Positions 41,572 through 55,134 of a stretch of 64,000 nucleotides of DNA are shown here, piece by piece; the first letter of the stretch is position 1, and the number at the start of each line of letters is the position of its first letter. The notes below the pieces were generated by a model. It did no database searches and was not told where the DNA came from. It was given only the letters and a program-made list of their open reading frames with translations. The stretch lies in NCBI RefSeq assembly GCF_023150065.1, contig NZ_JAKLLN010000005.1, positions 1 through 64,000 on the forward strand, written 5' to 3'. Both the position numbers and the translations under genes were made by a program. This stretch comes from Zoogloea sp. (GTDB lineage Bacteria > Pseudomonadota > Gammaproteobacteria > Burkholderiales > Rhodocyclaceae).

Positions 41572-41904
41572 TTAGCTGGCGGAGGGGAGGGTGGCGCGCA
41601 GGCTGTCGAGGCTGACCTGCTGGCGGCCTTCGGTCTCCTGGAACACCTTGAAGACCTTTTCCTGGGCCGGGGTGGAGCGCACGAAGTCGTCGTAGGCGGC
41701 GACCAGGTGGCTGCGGTAGCGGCCGAACAGCTCGCTGCCGGTCAGGGCGCTCAGGTCGGCATCCCGGCGCAGGTACTGATAGAAGCGCTTGAGGATGTGC
41801 AGCCGGCTCACATGGACCACCTTCTGGTCGAAGGGCACGGCAAAGAAGTGGAGGAATTCCTCTGCGGAGGAGAGCTTGGCGAGTTCGCCGGTCAGTTCGT
41901 TCAT
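41572..41904 (-). CDS. nifW: NifW
   Basis: LSSAEEFLHFFAVPFDQKVVHVSRLHILKRFYQYL. Confidence 0.92.
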   Translation of the reverse strand: MNELTGELAKLSSAEEFLHFFAVPFDQKVVHVSRLHILKRFYQYLRRDADLSALTGSELFGRYRSHLVAAYDDFVRSTPAQEKVFKVFQETEGRQQVSLDSLRATLPSAS

Positions 41905-41908
41905 GGCG

Positions 41909-42727
41909 TCAGGCTCCTGGTGCGGTGGGGGCGGCGGCCTTCCAGCTACCGTCAAAGGTGGGTTGCGAGCAGGTGTCGTCGCAGGTCCGGCAGGCGCCGT
42001 CTGCATGGGTGGGTTCGCCCTTGAGCTGGGCGATTTCCCGTTCCATCTGGGCGATCCGGTCGAGCAGGCAGCCAATCGCCTTGCCGACCGGGTCGGGTAT
42101 CTGGTGGTGGTCCAGGTCGATGCCGTGGGCGATGCGCCGCCCTTCCTTGGGCAGCACCATGCGGCCGGGGATACCGACCACCGTCATGCCGGGGCGCACT
42201 GCGTCGATGACCACCGAGTTGGCCGCCACCCGGGCGTTGTCGCCCACGGTGATGGGGCCGAGGATCTTGGCGCCGGCGCCCACCACCACCCCGTTGCCGA
42301 GGGTCGGGTGGCGCTTGCCGGGGTTCCAGGTGGTGCCGCCCAGGGTGACGCCGTGATACAGGGTCACGTCGTCACCGATCACCGCCGTCTCGCCGATCAC
42401 CACGCCGGCGCCGTGGTCGATGAAGAAGCGGCGGCCGATGACGGCACCCGGATGGATGTCCACATTGGTCACGAAGCGGGCCACGAAGGACAGGGCGCGG
42501 GCGGCGTAGCGCCAGTTGCCCCGCCACAGGCGATGGGCCACCCGGTAGAGCATCAGGGCCTGCACGCCGGGGTAGATGGTGAGCAGCTCCAGGGTGTTGC
42601 GGGCGGCCGGGTCGCGGGCAAAGACGCAGGCCACGTCTTCGCGCAGGGTGGCGAAGAAGCCCGGCGTGGCGCCCTCGGCGGCGACGCTGTCGGCGAGGAT
42701 CTTCATGTCGGGTTCCCTGGGGCTCAT
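41909..42727 (-). CDS. cysE: Serine O-acetyltransferase
   Basis: Hexapeptide repeats, [40 protein letters not shown] overlap with nifV stop. Confidence 0.9.
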   Translation of the reverse strand: MSPREPDMKILADSVAAEGATPGFFATLREDVACVFARDPAARNTLELLTIYPGVQALMLYRVAHRLWRGNWRYAARALSFVARFVTNVDIHPGAVIGRRFFIDHGAGVVIGETAVIGDDVTLYHGVTLGGTTWNPGKRHPTLGNGVVVGAGAKILGPITVGDNARVAANSVVIDAVRPGMTVVGIPGRMVLPKEGRRIAHGIDLDHHQIPDPVGKAIGCLLDRIAQMEREIAQLKGEPTHADGACRTCDDTCSQPTFDGSWKAAAPTAPGA

Positions 42728-43863
42728 GATGCGCTGCCCTCGCAACGGCTGACTTCAAGGAGGAAGCGGGCCAGCTCGCCGGCGGAAGGGGAGCGCTTGG
42801 TGCAGGTGGCGTGGTCGCGGATGCGTTCGAGCAGGCCGTGGGCCTCCTGGTCGGACACCAGCACGCCGAGCTGGGCGTAGGCGGCAATCACCGCCCGGGA
42901 GCCGGAGTGCTTGCCCAGCACGGTGCGGTGGCTGCGCCCCAGCTCGGCGGGGTCGAAGCCCTGGTAGGTGCGCGGGTCCTTCAGCAGGCCATCCACGTGC
43001 AGGCCGGCCTCGTGGGTGAACACAGCCTCGCCGACGATGCTCTTGTTGGCGGCCACGCTGCGCCCGGAGGCTTCGGCCACCAGGGCCGAGATGGCCGGCA
43101 GGGCGTGGGTGTCGATGCCGCAGTCGATGCCGTGGAGGTGGCGCAGGCCCATCACGATCTCTTCCAGCGGGGCGTTGCCGGCGCGCTCACCCAGGCCATT
43201 GACGGTGGTGTTGGCGTGGCTGGCGCCGGCCCGGAAGGCCGCCAGGGTGTTGGCCGTGGCCAGGCCCAGGTCGTCGTGGGCGTGCATCTCGATGTCCATG
43301 TCCACCCGGCGGCGCAGGGCGGCGATGGCGTCGTGGGTGGAGAAGGGGTCGAGGATGCCGAGGGTGTCGGCGTAGCGCAGGCGCGTGGCACCGGCCCGCT
43401 GGGCGGCCTCGGCCACCCGGGCCAGGAAGGACGGATCGGCGCGGGACGAATCCTCGCAGCCCACCGACACGGCGTAGCCCAGGTCACGCCCTTGGCGCAC
43501 GTAGCGCCCCACCCGCTCCAGCACCCAGTCGCGGCTGCGCTTGAGCTTGGTGGTGATATGGATGTCGGACACCGGGATGGACAGGTTGAGCGTATCCACC
43601 GGGCACTGGCGGGCGGCGGCCAGATCGGTGTCGGTCATGCGGCACCACACCATCAGGCTGGCCGGCAGGCGCATGCGGGCGATCTCGCCGATGGCCTCGA
43701 TCTCCACGGCTCCCATCGCCGGAATGCCAATCTCCATCTCCTGCACCCCCACATCGGCGAGGGCCTGGGCGATGGCGCACTTTTCCTCGACGGTGAAGGC
43801 CACGCCAGCGGTCTGTTCGCCGTCGCGCAGGGTGGTGTCGTTGATGGTGGGCAGCGGGTTCAT
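42724..43863 (-). CDS. nifV: Homocitrate synthase NifV
   Basis: [45 protein letters not shown]. Confidence 0.95.
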   Translation of the reverse strand: MNPLPTINDTTLRDGEQTAGVAFTVEEKCAIAQALADVGVQEMEIGIPAMGAVEIEAIGEIARMRLPASLMVWCRMTDTDLAAARQCPVDTLNLSIPVSDIHITTKLKRSRDWVLERVGRYVRQGRDLGYAVSVGCEDSSRADPSFLARVAEAAQRAGATRLRYADTLGILDPFSTHDAIAALRRRVDMDIEMHAHDDLGLATANTLAAFRAGASHANTTVNGLGERAGNAPLEEIVMGLRHLHGIDCGIDTHALPAISALVAEASGRSVAANKSIVGEAVFTHEAGLHVDGLLKDPRTYQGFDPAELGRSHRTVLGKHSGSRAVIAAYAQLGVLVSDQEAHGLLERIRDHATCTKRSPSAGELARFLLEVSRCEGSAS

Positions 43864-43892
43864 GGTCGGTGGTGTCCTTTCACCACCAGACC

Positions 43893-43908
43893 AGCAAAGG
43901 CCGTGCCA
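43893..43908 (-). promoter_or_regulatory. sigma54 -24/-12 promoter of nifV operon
   Basis: Minus strand TGGCACGGCCTTTGCT = exact TGGCACG-N4-TTGCT. Confidence 0.93.
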
Positions 43909-44000
43909 TCTGGGGATGGCGATTTAGTGCGCTGATTTACAAGGGTTTAATTATTGCGGCGTGATGTAGGGCGAGGGGGGCGGGATGTGGCTGTAGGCTT

Positions 44001-44016
44001 TGTCGGGTTCCGCACA
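44001..44016. promoter_or_regulatory. NifA upstream activator sequence for nifV operon
   Basis: TGTCGGGTTCCGCACA = TGT-N10-ACA, about 92 bp upstream of the -24 element. Confidence 0.85.
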
Positions 44017-44161
44017 GGGGAGCGGCGGCGGATGCGGGAGGTATGTAGGGGACATGCAGGGGCGGCTCCAGCCGCCCGTGGACGCGGATCAACGGACTGT
44101 GCCTGCTTTACGGGTGAAGGCGGCTGAAACCGCCCCTACACATCGCCCGCCACACCTTGAT

Positions 44162-44635
44162 CTAAGGCATGCTCTCCCGCGGCTCGCACCGGACCTCGCT
44201 CTTTACCGAATTGGCGATGAAGCACTCCTCGTGCGCCCGGTGATGGAGCTCGTCCAGCTCGGCCCTGGTCGGCTGCCTGTCTCCTGAGAAACGCACTTCG
44301 GGGCGCAGGGTGACGACGGTCATCATCAGCTTGCGCTCTGCGTTCCTGGCCATCACCCCCTCGGCCGCGTCGTGGTAGTGATCGACGATGAAACCCTGGT
44401 CGGCCGCAATGTTGAGGAACCACAGTATGTGGCAACTCGACAGCGCCGCGACGAAGGCCTCCTCCGGATCGACGGCGTCGATGGCCGAACAGGGCGGGGG
44501 GACTACATGGGGCGACGACGAACTGGCGACTTCAATGCCACCATCGAAGCGGAGGATGTGCTTGCGGCTGTAGCGGTTGTCGATGAATTTCTGGCCGTCG
44601 CGGGACCAGATCACTTCTGCGGTGTAGAGGGCCAT
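44162..44635 (-). CDS. OsmC-family protein
   Basis: MALYTAEVIWSRDGQKFIDNRYSRKHILRFDGG ... DPEEAFVAALSSCHILWFL. Confidence 0.85.
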   Translation of the reverse strand: MALYTAEVIWSRDGQKFIDNRYSRKHILRFDGGIEVASSSSPHVVPPPCSAIDAVDPEEAFVAALSSCHILWFLNIAADQGFIVDHYHDAAEGVMARNAERKLMMTVVTLRPEVRFSGDRQPTRAELDELHHRAHEECFIANSVKSEVRCEPRESMP

Positions 44636-44803
44636 GGGTGGGTCCAGAGTTTTGCCGGGGATCAGAGCTTGGTCATGAGGAAGTATGGACCTTTCTGCCG
44701 TCAGCTTTCCAAAAAGCCTGGACAGGACGCTGGTCTTCGGAGGAGGGGGGCGCGAAGCCAAGCAGTTCTCCGACACATCCGGGTTGATATGCGACTTTTG
44801 AGC

Positions 44804-45346
44804 CTAGCCTTGCCGGGAAATATGACGAGATAGCTCGGTCTTGAATTGATGAAAAGCCGAAGGCTCATTAAAAGCACGGCGCGGGATGATGAATGAAACG
44901 ACCGGGTCAAGAAAAACGTAGAGGTAGTCACGGTCCTCCTCAATCGCGAGAATGTCGGTCCATGCAAACCTGGATTCGGTTGACCGCTGCCGGTGCAGTA
45001 GGTGCCCGTCCTCCACCTTGAAAGTCTGGGGGGAGCAATAGTAGCCGCCCTTTCTAAAAAGAGCGCGCTTGTAAGCCAGAGCGTGTATGTGGGGATTGAT
45101 GGCCAGCATGATGATCCCTGTCAGTGCCAGACCTAGTCCCCAGTAAAGCGGTTTTTGGCTTATGCAGCCGTATTCCATTCCGTATCGATAGATAAGCATC
45201 TGTCCGAAGCCGATCAGCAGGCCATAGAGGCAGCCCCATCCCGTTGAGAAGAAACGCAAGAGAGAGCGCTTGACCACTTTGCGTCGTGTGTAGAGGGTGC
45301 TCTTCTTATAGTCCTCGGGTGTGAGTTGGAATGTGATTTCCATCAA
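44804..45346 (-). CDS. YcxB-like protein
   Basis: Two hydrophobic segments then FAWTDILAIEEDRDYLYVFLDPVVSFIIPRRAF. Confidence 0.7.
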   Translation of the reverse strand: MMEITFQLTPEDYKKSTLYTRRKVVKRSLLRFFSTGWGCLYGLLIGFGQMLIYRYGMEYGCISQKPLYWGLGLALTGIIMLAINPHIHALAYKRALFRKGGYYCSPQTFKVEDGHLLHRQRSTESRFAWTDILAIEEDRDYLYVFLDPVVSFIIPRRAFNEPSAFHQFKTELSRHISRQG

Positions 45347-45695
45347 GTCTTAATCCTGTGTAGGGAGCACGAAGAACTCAGTGTTGGCGTGGTGTGGAAG
45401 CAGATGAGGGCATTTTTTGCCTCTAACTGCAAGGCGGGTGGAGAGCGATTGCCTTTGAGTCCTGATGGCTGTCCGTACCTGTTTAAAACTGACCAGGGGT
45501 ACCGGTTGAGTTTTGACCAGGGGCGATAGCCGCCCGTCATTCAGACGGCTGTGGATAAGTCTATCGGGTTTTCCTTCCTGGAAACCTCCCTCCACACCAA
45601 TGGCGAGATGCGTGTTGTCGATGTGCCCTCCGCGCAGGGCGCATCGGGACTCCGTCAGAAGGGCTCCGTGTCCTCAGCCGCTCCCGGCGCTCGAA

Positions 45696-46550
45696 CTAGT
45701 GGTTGCGGGCCACACTTACCAGGCAGGTGCTGGAGACGTGCCCCGGCTCTTCCACGTAGCCGGCGAACGCCGTCACCATGGGCATCAGTTGCGGCTGCTC
45801 GTGCTCAAGTATCTCGGCAACCGAGAGCGCGTACTCCGGATGACGGATTTCCTGCCAGAGGGCCTGGCAGCGGGCCAGCAGCCAGGCGTTCAGCTCCGCG
45901 AAGCTACTGAACCGCTTCCTGCCAGATGCGCCGCCGGCTGTCCTGCACGTTCTTCTCGGCGACGCCTTTCTCTCAGCCACTGGCGACGTTGCAGAAATCG
46001 GTGTCAAACGGGTAGTGCGAACACATCGCCGCAAAGCGGGCATTGACCACCCGACCCTTGCCCTTCTTGATCCTGTCGACGGCGGTCTTCATGTTGTCGT
46101 AGATCCCCTGCCGGGGAATGCCGCCCAGGGCCGCAAAGTTCCGCGTGTGGGCATCGAGCAGCATCTCGTGGCCCTGGCTGGGTTAGGCGACCAGCACGAA
46201 GGCGCGGCTCGGCGCATTTGCCCCCACCTCAAGTCGCCAGTCCCGAATGAAGTCGGTGAATACGGTATAGCCCCCGTGGAGCCCAAGCCCCTGAGTTCGG
46301 CCAGCAGTGCCTTGCCGCTGCGACGGTCCCGCCTGGGCGGCCGGGCGTCCGCTTCAAGGGCCTGGATCAAGGTGGCCTGGTACGGCCCGAGCTTCCCCGG
46401 CGTGGACTCCCGCCGGTAAGCCGGCGACGCCCCCTCCGCGGCCTTCAACCACTTCTTCACCGTGTTGCGCGACAAACCCGTCCGCCGTGAAATCTCCGAA
46501 CGGGACAGTCCTCCCGGTAATACATCCGTCTGACCTTGCCCCGCATTTCC
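45696..46550 (-). pseudogene. Decayed IS21-family istA
   Basis: Fragments SRNTVKKWLKAAEGA, LLDAHTRNFAALGGIPRQGIYDNMKTAVDRIKKGKGR, FAELNAWLLARCQALWQEIRHPEY; flanks carry ACTGACCAGGG / TTTGACCAGGG (45490-45530) and CCCTGGTCAAATTTCAGCCGG (46600-46622) terminal-type repeats; no istB. Confidence 0.8.
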
Positions 46551-46846
46551 ATGGTGATCACCTCGCTTCCTCTGCCTAAAAAAGAGGCAGGGAGGTTAAA
46601 CACCCTGGTCAAATTTCAGCCGGAAGTCACCCTGATAGATAGTCAGTTTTCGGCCGGCAACAACAGCATGGTGGGCCTGATGCGGCGCCGCAGCATGGCG
46701 GCCAATCACGGCATACTCTTTGTGTTCACTTAGGCACAGAGCCATTGCATGTGGATGAGGGACACCCTGCCACCGCCCGCCCACGTGGGGAGGGGCAGCA
46801 ATGTGTGGGGGGGGGGCGCTTTGTGCCCTCCTGGGGTGGATGTTGC

Positions 46847-47184
46847 TCAGCCGTGTTCCCGGGCGTGGTTGCGGGAGTGTTTGGGGATTTCGATGAGGAG
46901 GTCGCCGTCGCCGAGCTTGACGCAGCAGGCGAGGCGGGAGTCGGCCTGGAGGGCCCAGGCGGAATCCAGCTGGTCTTCTTCCAGATCATTGCTGGGGGGC
47001 ACGCTGGCGCCGCCCTGGCGGATGTAGACGTGGCAGGTGGCGCAGGCGGCCACCTTTTCGCAGGCGTGTTCGAGGGGCACGCCGTGGGCCAGCAGGGCGT
47101 CGCACAGGGATTGGCCGGGCTTGGACGCGAAGGTGACGCCGTCGGGGCACAGGTGGGGGTGGGGCAGGACGCGGACGGTGCTCA

Positions 47185-47185
<1 letters not shown>
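46847..47185 (-). CDS. fdx: ISC-type [2Fe-2S] ferredoxin
   Basis: CEKVAACATCHVYIRQG ... SRLACCVKLGDGDLLIEIP; start at MSTVRVL. Confidence 0.88.
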
Positions 47186-49062
<1,877 letters not shown>

Positions 49063-49084
49063 GATGGTCTCTCCCTTTACACGT

Positions 49085-49408
49085 TCAGACGGCGAAGCTC
49101 TCGCCGCAGCCGCATTCGGCCTTGGCATTGGGGTTGTTGAACTTGAAGCCTTCGTTGAGCCCTTCGCGCACGAAGTCCAGCTCGGTGCCCTCCAGGTAGG
49201 GCAGGCTGCGCGGGTCTACCAGCAGCTTGACGCCACCGCTTTCGAAGATCAGGTCTTCGGGCTGGCTCTCGTCGGCAAACTCAAGGGCGTAGGCCATGCC
49301 GGAGCAGCCGCTGGTCTTGACGGCGAGGCGCAGGCCGACGCCCTTGCCGCGCTTGTCGAGGGTTTTCTGGATGTGCCGGGCAGCTTTCTCGGTGACGGTG
49401 ATGCTCAT
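49085..49408 (-). CDS. iscA: A-type Fe-S carrier (IscA-like)
   Basis: [46 protein letters not shown] ... CGCGESFAV. Confidence 0.9.
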   Translation of the reverse strand: MSITVTEKAARHIQKTLDKRGKGVGLRLAVKTSGCSGMAYALEFADESQPEDLIFESGGVKLLVDPRSLPYLEGTELDFVREGLNEGFKFNNPNAKAECGCGESFAV

Positions 49409-49418
49409 GATGGCGACC

Positions 49419-49772
49419 TCACATGGAGAAGGAGCTGCCGCAGCCACAGGTGCTGGTGGCATTGGGGTTGCGGATGACGAAGCGCGAGCCTTCGAGGCCG
49501 TCCTCGTAATCGATCTCGGCGCCCATCAGGTACTGGGTGCTCATGGAGTCGATGAGGAGGGTGACGCCGGACTGCTCGATGCGCAGGTCGTCCTCGTTGG
49601 CCACTTCGTCGAAGGAGAAGCCGTACTGGAAGCCGGAGCAGCCGCCGCCGCTCACATAGACGCGCAGCTTGAGCTCGGTGTTGCCTTCTTCGGCGATCAG
49701 TTCGGCCACCTTGCCGGCAGCGGCGGTGGTGAAGACGACGGGGGCGGGCATTTCGGTGACAGCGGTATTCAT
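49419..49772 (-). CDS. A-type Fe-S carrier (ErpA/HesB-like)
   Basis: [29 protein letters not shown] ... [11 protein letters not shown]. Confidence 0.88.
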   Translation of the reverse strand: MNTAVTEMPAPVVFTTAAAGKVAELIAEEGNTELKLRVYVSGGGCSGFQYGFSFDEVANEDDLRIEQSGVTLLIDSMSTQYLMGAEIDYEDGLEGSRFVIRNPNATSTCGCGSSFSM

Positions 49773-49783
49773 GGCATGACTCC

Positions 49784-50209
49784 TCAGGGGGCGACGGGGG
49801 CGCAGATCGGGGTTTCGGTTTCGGTGCTGCTGCCGTGCTTGGCGCGGTAGTCGGCGACGGCGGCCTTGATGGCATCCTCGGCGAGGATCGAGCAGTGGAT
49901 CTTCACCGGGGGCAGGGCCAGCTCCTCGGCGATCTCGGTGTTCTTGATCTCGAGGGCCTCGCTCAGGGTCTTGCCCTTCACCCATTCGGTGACCAGGGAG
50001 CTGGAGGCAATCGCCGAGCCGCAGCCGTAGGTCTTGAACTTGGCGTCCTCGATGACGCCCTCGGCGGACACCTTGATCTGCAGGCGCATCACGTCGCCGC
50101 AGGCCGGGGCGCCGACCATGCCGGTGCCCACGTCCTCGTCGTCCTTGCCGAAGGCGCCGACGTTGCGGGGGTTCTCGTAGTGTTCGATGACTTTTTCGCT
50201 ATAGGCCAT
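49784..50209 (-). CDS. iscU: Fe-S scaffold IscU
   Basis: [47 protein letters not shown] ... [16 protein letters not shown]; IscU-length rather than modular NifU. Confidence 0.93.
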   Translation of the reverse strand: MAYSEKVIEHYENPRNVGAFGKDDEDVGTGMVGAPACGDVMRLQIKVSAEGVIEDAKFKTYGCGSAIASSSLVTEWVKGKTLSEALEIKNTEIAEELALPPVKIHCSILAEDAIKAAVADYRAKHGSSTETETPICAPVAP

Positions 50210-50245
50210 GAGGGTTCTCCGGGGGGCTCTGTCGGGTTGCTGGGG

Positions 50246-51460
50246 TCAGTGGGCGGCCCACTGGATGCTGTCGAGATCGATGCCCTCGCGCACCATCTCC
50301 CACAGGGGGGAGAGCTCGCGCAGCTTGGCAACGGCCTCGCCGAGGAGGGCGATGGTGGTGTCCACCTCGGCTTCGGTGGTGAAGCGGCCGATGGAGAAGC
50401 GGATCGAGCTGTGGGCCAGTTCGTCGCTGCGGCCGAGGGCGCGCAGCACGTAGGAGGGCTCCAGGCTGGCGGAGGTGCAGGCCGAACCGGACGACACCGC
50501 CAGCTGCTTGATGCCCATCAGCAGGGATTCGCCCTCCACGTAGTTGAAGCTGACGTTGAGGTTGTGGGGCACGCGGGCATCCAGGTCGCCGTTGAGGTAC
50601 ACCTCGTCCATGGCGGACAGGCCGGCCCACAGGCGGTCGCGCAGCCAGCGGATGCGCTCGTTCTCGGCGGCCATGCCGGCCCAGGCGATGGCGTAGGCCT
50701 CGCCCATGCCGACGATCTGGTGGGTGGCCAGGGTGCCGGAGCGCAGGCCGCGCTCGTGGCCACCGCCGTGGATCAGGGCCTCGAGGCGCACCCGGGGCTT
50801 GCGCCGCACGTAGAGGGCGCCGATGCCCTTGGGGCCGTAGGTCTTGTGGGCCGAGAGGGAGAGCAGGTCGATGGGCGTCTTGTCCATGTCGATCTCCACC
50901 TTGCCGGCGGCCTGGGCCGCATCCACGTGGTAGATCACGCCCCTGGCGCGGCACAGGGCGCCGATGGCCGCCACGTCCTGGATCACGCCGATCTCGTTGT
51001 TCACATACATGGTGGACACCAGCACTGTGTCCGGGCGCATGGCGGCGGCAAGCTTGTCCAGGTCGATGAGGCCGTTGGGCTCCACGTCCAGGTAGGTGAC
51101 GCTGAAGCCCTCGCGTTCCAGTTCGCGGCAGGTGTCGAGTACCGACTTGTGCTCGGTCTTCGGGGTGATCAGGTGCTTGCCGCGGGAGGCGGCGTAGAAG
51201 CGCGCGGCGCCCTTGATGGCCAGGTTGTTGGATTCGGTGGCGCCGGAGGTCCACACGATCTCCCTGGGGTCGGCGCCGATCAGGGTGGCCACCTGTTCGC
51301 GGGCGTTCTCCACCGCCTCCTCGGCTGCCCAGCCGTAGGCGTGGGAGCGGCTGGCCGGGTTGCCGAAGAGCTCGGTGAGGTAGGGAATCATCTTCGCCGC
51401 CACCCGGGCGTCCACCGGGGTGGTTGCGGCGTAATCGAGATAGATCGGTTGGGTCGTCAT
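50246..51460 (-). CDS. iscS: Cysteine desulfurase IscS/NifS
   Basis: [65 protein letters not shown]. Confidence 0.93.
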   Translation of the reverse strand: MTTQPIYLDYAATTPVDARVAAKMIPYLTELFGNPASRSHAYGWAAEEAVENAREQVATLIGADPREIVWTSGATESNNLAIKGAARFYAASRGKHLITPKTEHKSVLDTCRELEREGFSVTYLDVEPNGLIDLDKLAAAMRPDTVLVSTMYVNNEIGVIQDVAAIGALCRARGVIYHVDAAQAAGKVEIDMDKTPIDLLSLSAHKTYGPKGIGALYVRRKPRVRLEALIHGGGHERGLRSGTLATHQIVGMGEAYAIAWAGMAAENERIRWLRDRLWAGLSAMDEVYLNGDLDARVPHNLNVSFNYVEGESLLMGIKQLAVSSGSACTSASLEPSYVLRALGRSDELAHSSIRFSIGRFTTEAEVDTTIALLGEAVAKLRELSPLWEMVREGIDLDSIQWAAH

Positions 51461-51498
51461 GGGCCTTGTTCTCCGCTGGGGGCTTTTGCGGGGACTTC

Positions 51499-51514
51499 AG
51501 CAACTTCGGTGCCA
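51499..51514 (-). promoter_or_regulatory. sigma54 -24/-12 promoter of isc operon
   Basis: Minus strand TGGCACCGAAGTTGCT (TGGCAC-N5-TTGCT), about 40 bp upstream of iscS ATG. Confidence 0.9.
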
Positions 51515-51607
51515 TGCCCGGATGGATGATGCAGGTCTTTGAATTAAAAGGAATGTAGGATTTCCGTCAGGGCGATTTGCGGATTTTTGGCGTGGCTTTG
51601 TCGGCTT

Positions 51608-51623
51608 TGTCGGCTTCCACACA
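51608..51623. promoter_or_regulatory. NifA upstream activator sequence for isc operon
   Basis: TGTCGGCTTCCACACA = TGT-N10-ACA, about 94 bp upstream of the -24 element. Confidence 0.85.
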
Positions 51624-51916
51624 GGTGCGCTGCCGACATTGCCCGGCGGGCGCGTGAGGGGCACCACGGCGGGGCGTGATGCGCTTGAAAGGGGCGCAGA
51701 AGGGCCGCCGCAGCGGGGTGTTGGCAAGGTACTGGTGGCCTTGATTTTTTGTGCAGCGCCGTAAATCAAGGCGCTCCGCCCGATGGCGCCCTGTCAATGC
51801 CCCTACGGCGTGTAGGTATAAGCCTTGCTTGGGTTCATCCCCATATCCCCTCGCGGCGACCCTTTTCCCGCGATCCAAGCCGGCACGCTGCCCGGCGTTT
51901 TATCAGGAGGCTCGCT

Positions 51917-53551
<1,635 letters not shown>

Positions 53552-53677
53552 AGGGGCCGAGCGGGTTTGCCGTTTGGTCGTTTTCCTTTGTTGTTAATTT
53601 GAGTTTCGTGCGGCTGCTGCAGTCCTTATATACTCGGCAGTCCGATATGCGCTTCATCTAACGCTGCCGCTCCGCCC

Positions 53678-54967
53678 ATGTCAAAAGCCGAACATCTGCC
53701 CCCTTACACCGGGGCCACGCTGCCTGCTGCAGAGGTGCTTTTTGATCAACTGGCGGATGCGGTCTATCTGATTGATCCCGAGTCGTCCCGCATCGTGTGG
53801 GGCAACCGCAAGGCCTGGGACAGCCTGGGCCTGAGCCGTGAGGACGTGCTCGACCACAGCGTGCTGAGCCTGCAGATGGACGTGCATGGCCTGCCCCAGT
53901 GGTCCGAGATCGCCGCGGCCATCCGCAGCACCGACTGTTTCCGCTTCAATGGCCGGCATCGCCACCAGCAGGGTCACGAGGTGGCGGTGGAGGTCAATAC
54001 CACCCACTTTGAACTCGACGGCCGCAGCTACTTCCTGTCGGTGGCCCGGGACATGACCCGCCGGGTCGCCCAGGAGGCCGGCGCCCTCCACCGGGAAAAG
54101 CAGCTGTGGTTCGCCCTCAACGAGGCCAGCGACGGCCTGTGGGACTGGGAGGTGCCCACCGGGGTGCTGTTCTTCAGCCCCCAGCTCAAACGCATGCTAG
54201 GCTACGGCCCCGACGAGATGGCCCCCGTGCTCGCCACCTGGAGCGACAACGTGCATCCCGACGATGCGCCGGCCGTGATGGCCGTGCTGGACGAGCACCT
54301 GCAGGGCAAGCGTTCCCGCTACGAGGCCGAGTACCGCATCCGCAACCGCAACGGCCATTACATCTGGGTGCACGACCGAGGCCGTGTCTGCGAATACGGC
54401 CCGGACGGCGCCCCCGTCCGCGTGGTCGGCATGGTGCAGGACATCAGCGATCGCAAACAGATGGAGCTGCAACTGCAGGCGCTGGCTTCCAGCGACACCC
54501 TCACCGGCCTGGCGAACCGTCACCAGGGCAGCACCTTCCTCAAGTCCCAGAGCGAGCTGTGTCAGCGTCTGGGCCTGCCCCTCGGCCTGGCCTTCATCGA
54601 CATCGACAACTTCAAGGGCATCAACGACGTCTACGGCCACCTGACCGGCGACCGGGTATTGCAGCAGGTCGGGCAGGCCGTGAAGGGGGCCGTGCGGGGC
54701 TCCGACATGGTGTGCCGGTGGGGCGGCGAGGAGTTCATCGTGATTGCCCCCAATACCACCACCGGGCAGATGTCCCTGGTCGCGGAAAAGGTGCGCCTTG
54801 CCGTGCTCCACGATCTCGCCGGGGAGCAGCCGGAGGTGACGATCAGCGTGGGGGTGGCATCCGCCGCCGGCCGCGCCATCGACCTCAATGCGCTGATGGC
54901 CAGCGCCGATTCCGCCCTCTACCGGGCCAAGGAGTTGGGCCGCAACCGGGTGGAAGTGTCGGTCTGA
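53678..54967 (+). CDS. PAS-domain diguanylate cyclase
   Basis: CRWGGEEFIVIAPN GGDEF variant; two PAS-like regions. Confidence 0.88.
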   Translation: MSKAEHLPPYTGATLPAAEVLFDQLADAVYLIDPESSRIVWGNRKAWDSLGLSREDVLDHSVLSLQMDVHGLPQWSEIAAAIRSTDCFRFNGRHRHQQGHEVAVEVNTTHFELDGRSYFLSVARDMTRRVAQEAGALHREKQLWFALNEASDGLWDWEVPTGVLFFSPQLKRMLGYGPDEMAPVLATWSDNVHPDDAPAVMAVLDEHLQGKRSRYEAEYRIRNRNGHYIWVHDRGRVCEYGPDGAPVRVVGMVQDISDRKQMELQLQALASSDTLTGLANRHQGSTFLKSQSELCQRLGLPLGLAFIDIDNFKGINDVYGHLTGDRVLQQVGQAVKGAVRGSDMVCRWGGEEFIVIAPNTTTGQMSLVAEKVRLAVLHDLAGEQPEVTISVGVASAAGRAIDLNALMASADSALYRAKELGRNRVEVSV

Positions 54968-55134
54968 GCGACGACACCCGGGCGGCGGGAGCCCCCGTCT
55001 GATGCCTGCCTTGGAGCGGGGGCTTCGGTGTAGGTGATGCCCTACTCTGGGCAAAGGGTTCGCCGATCACAAATCCGGGTACGCTGATAGACCCCGTTTC
55101 CGGACGGGAACGACAATTCGGACACGCCGCCGAT

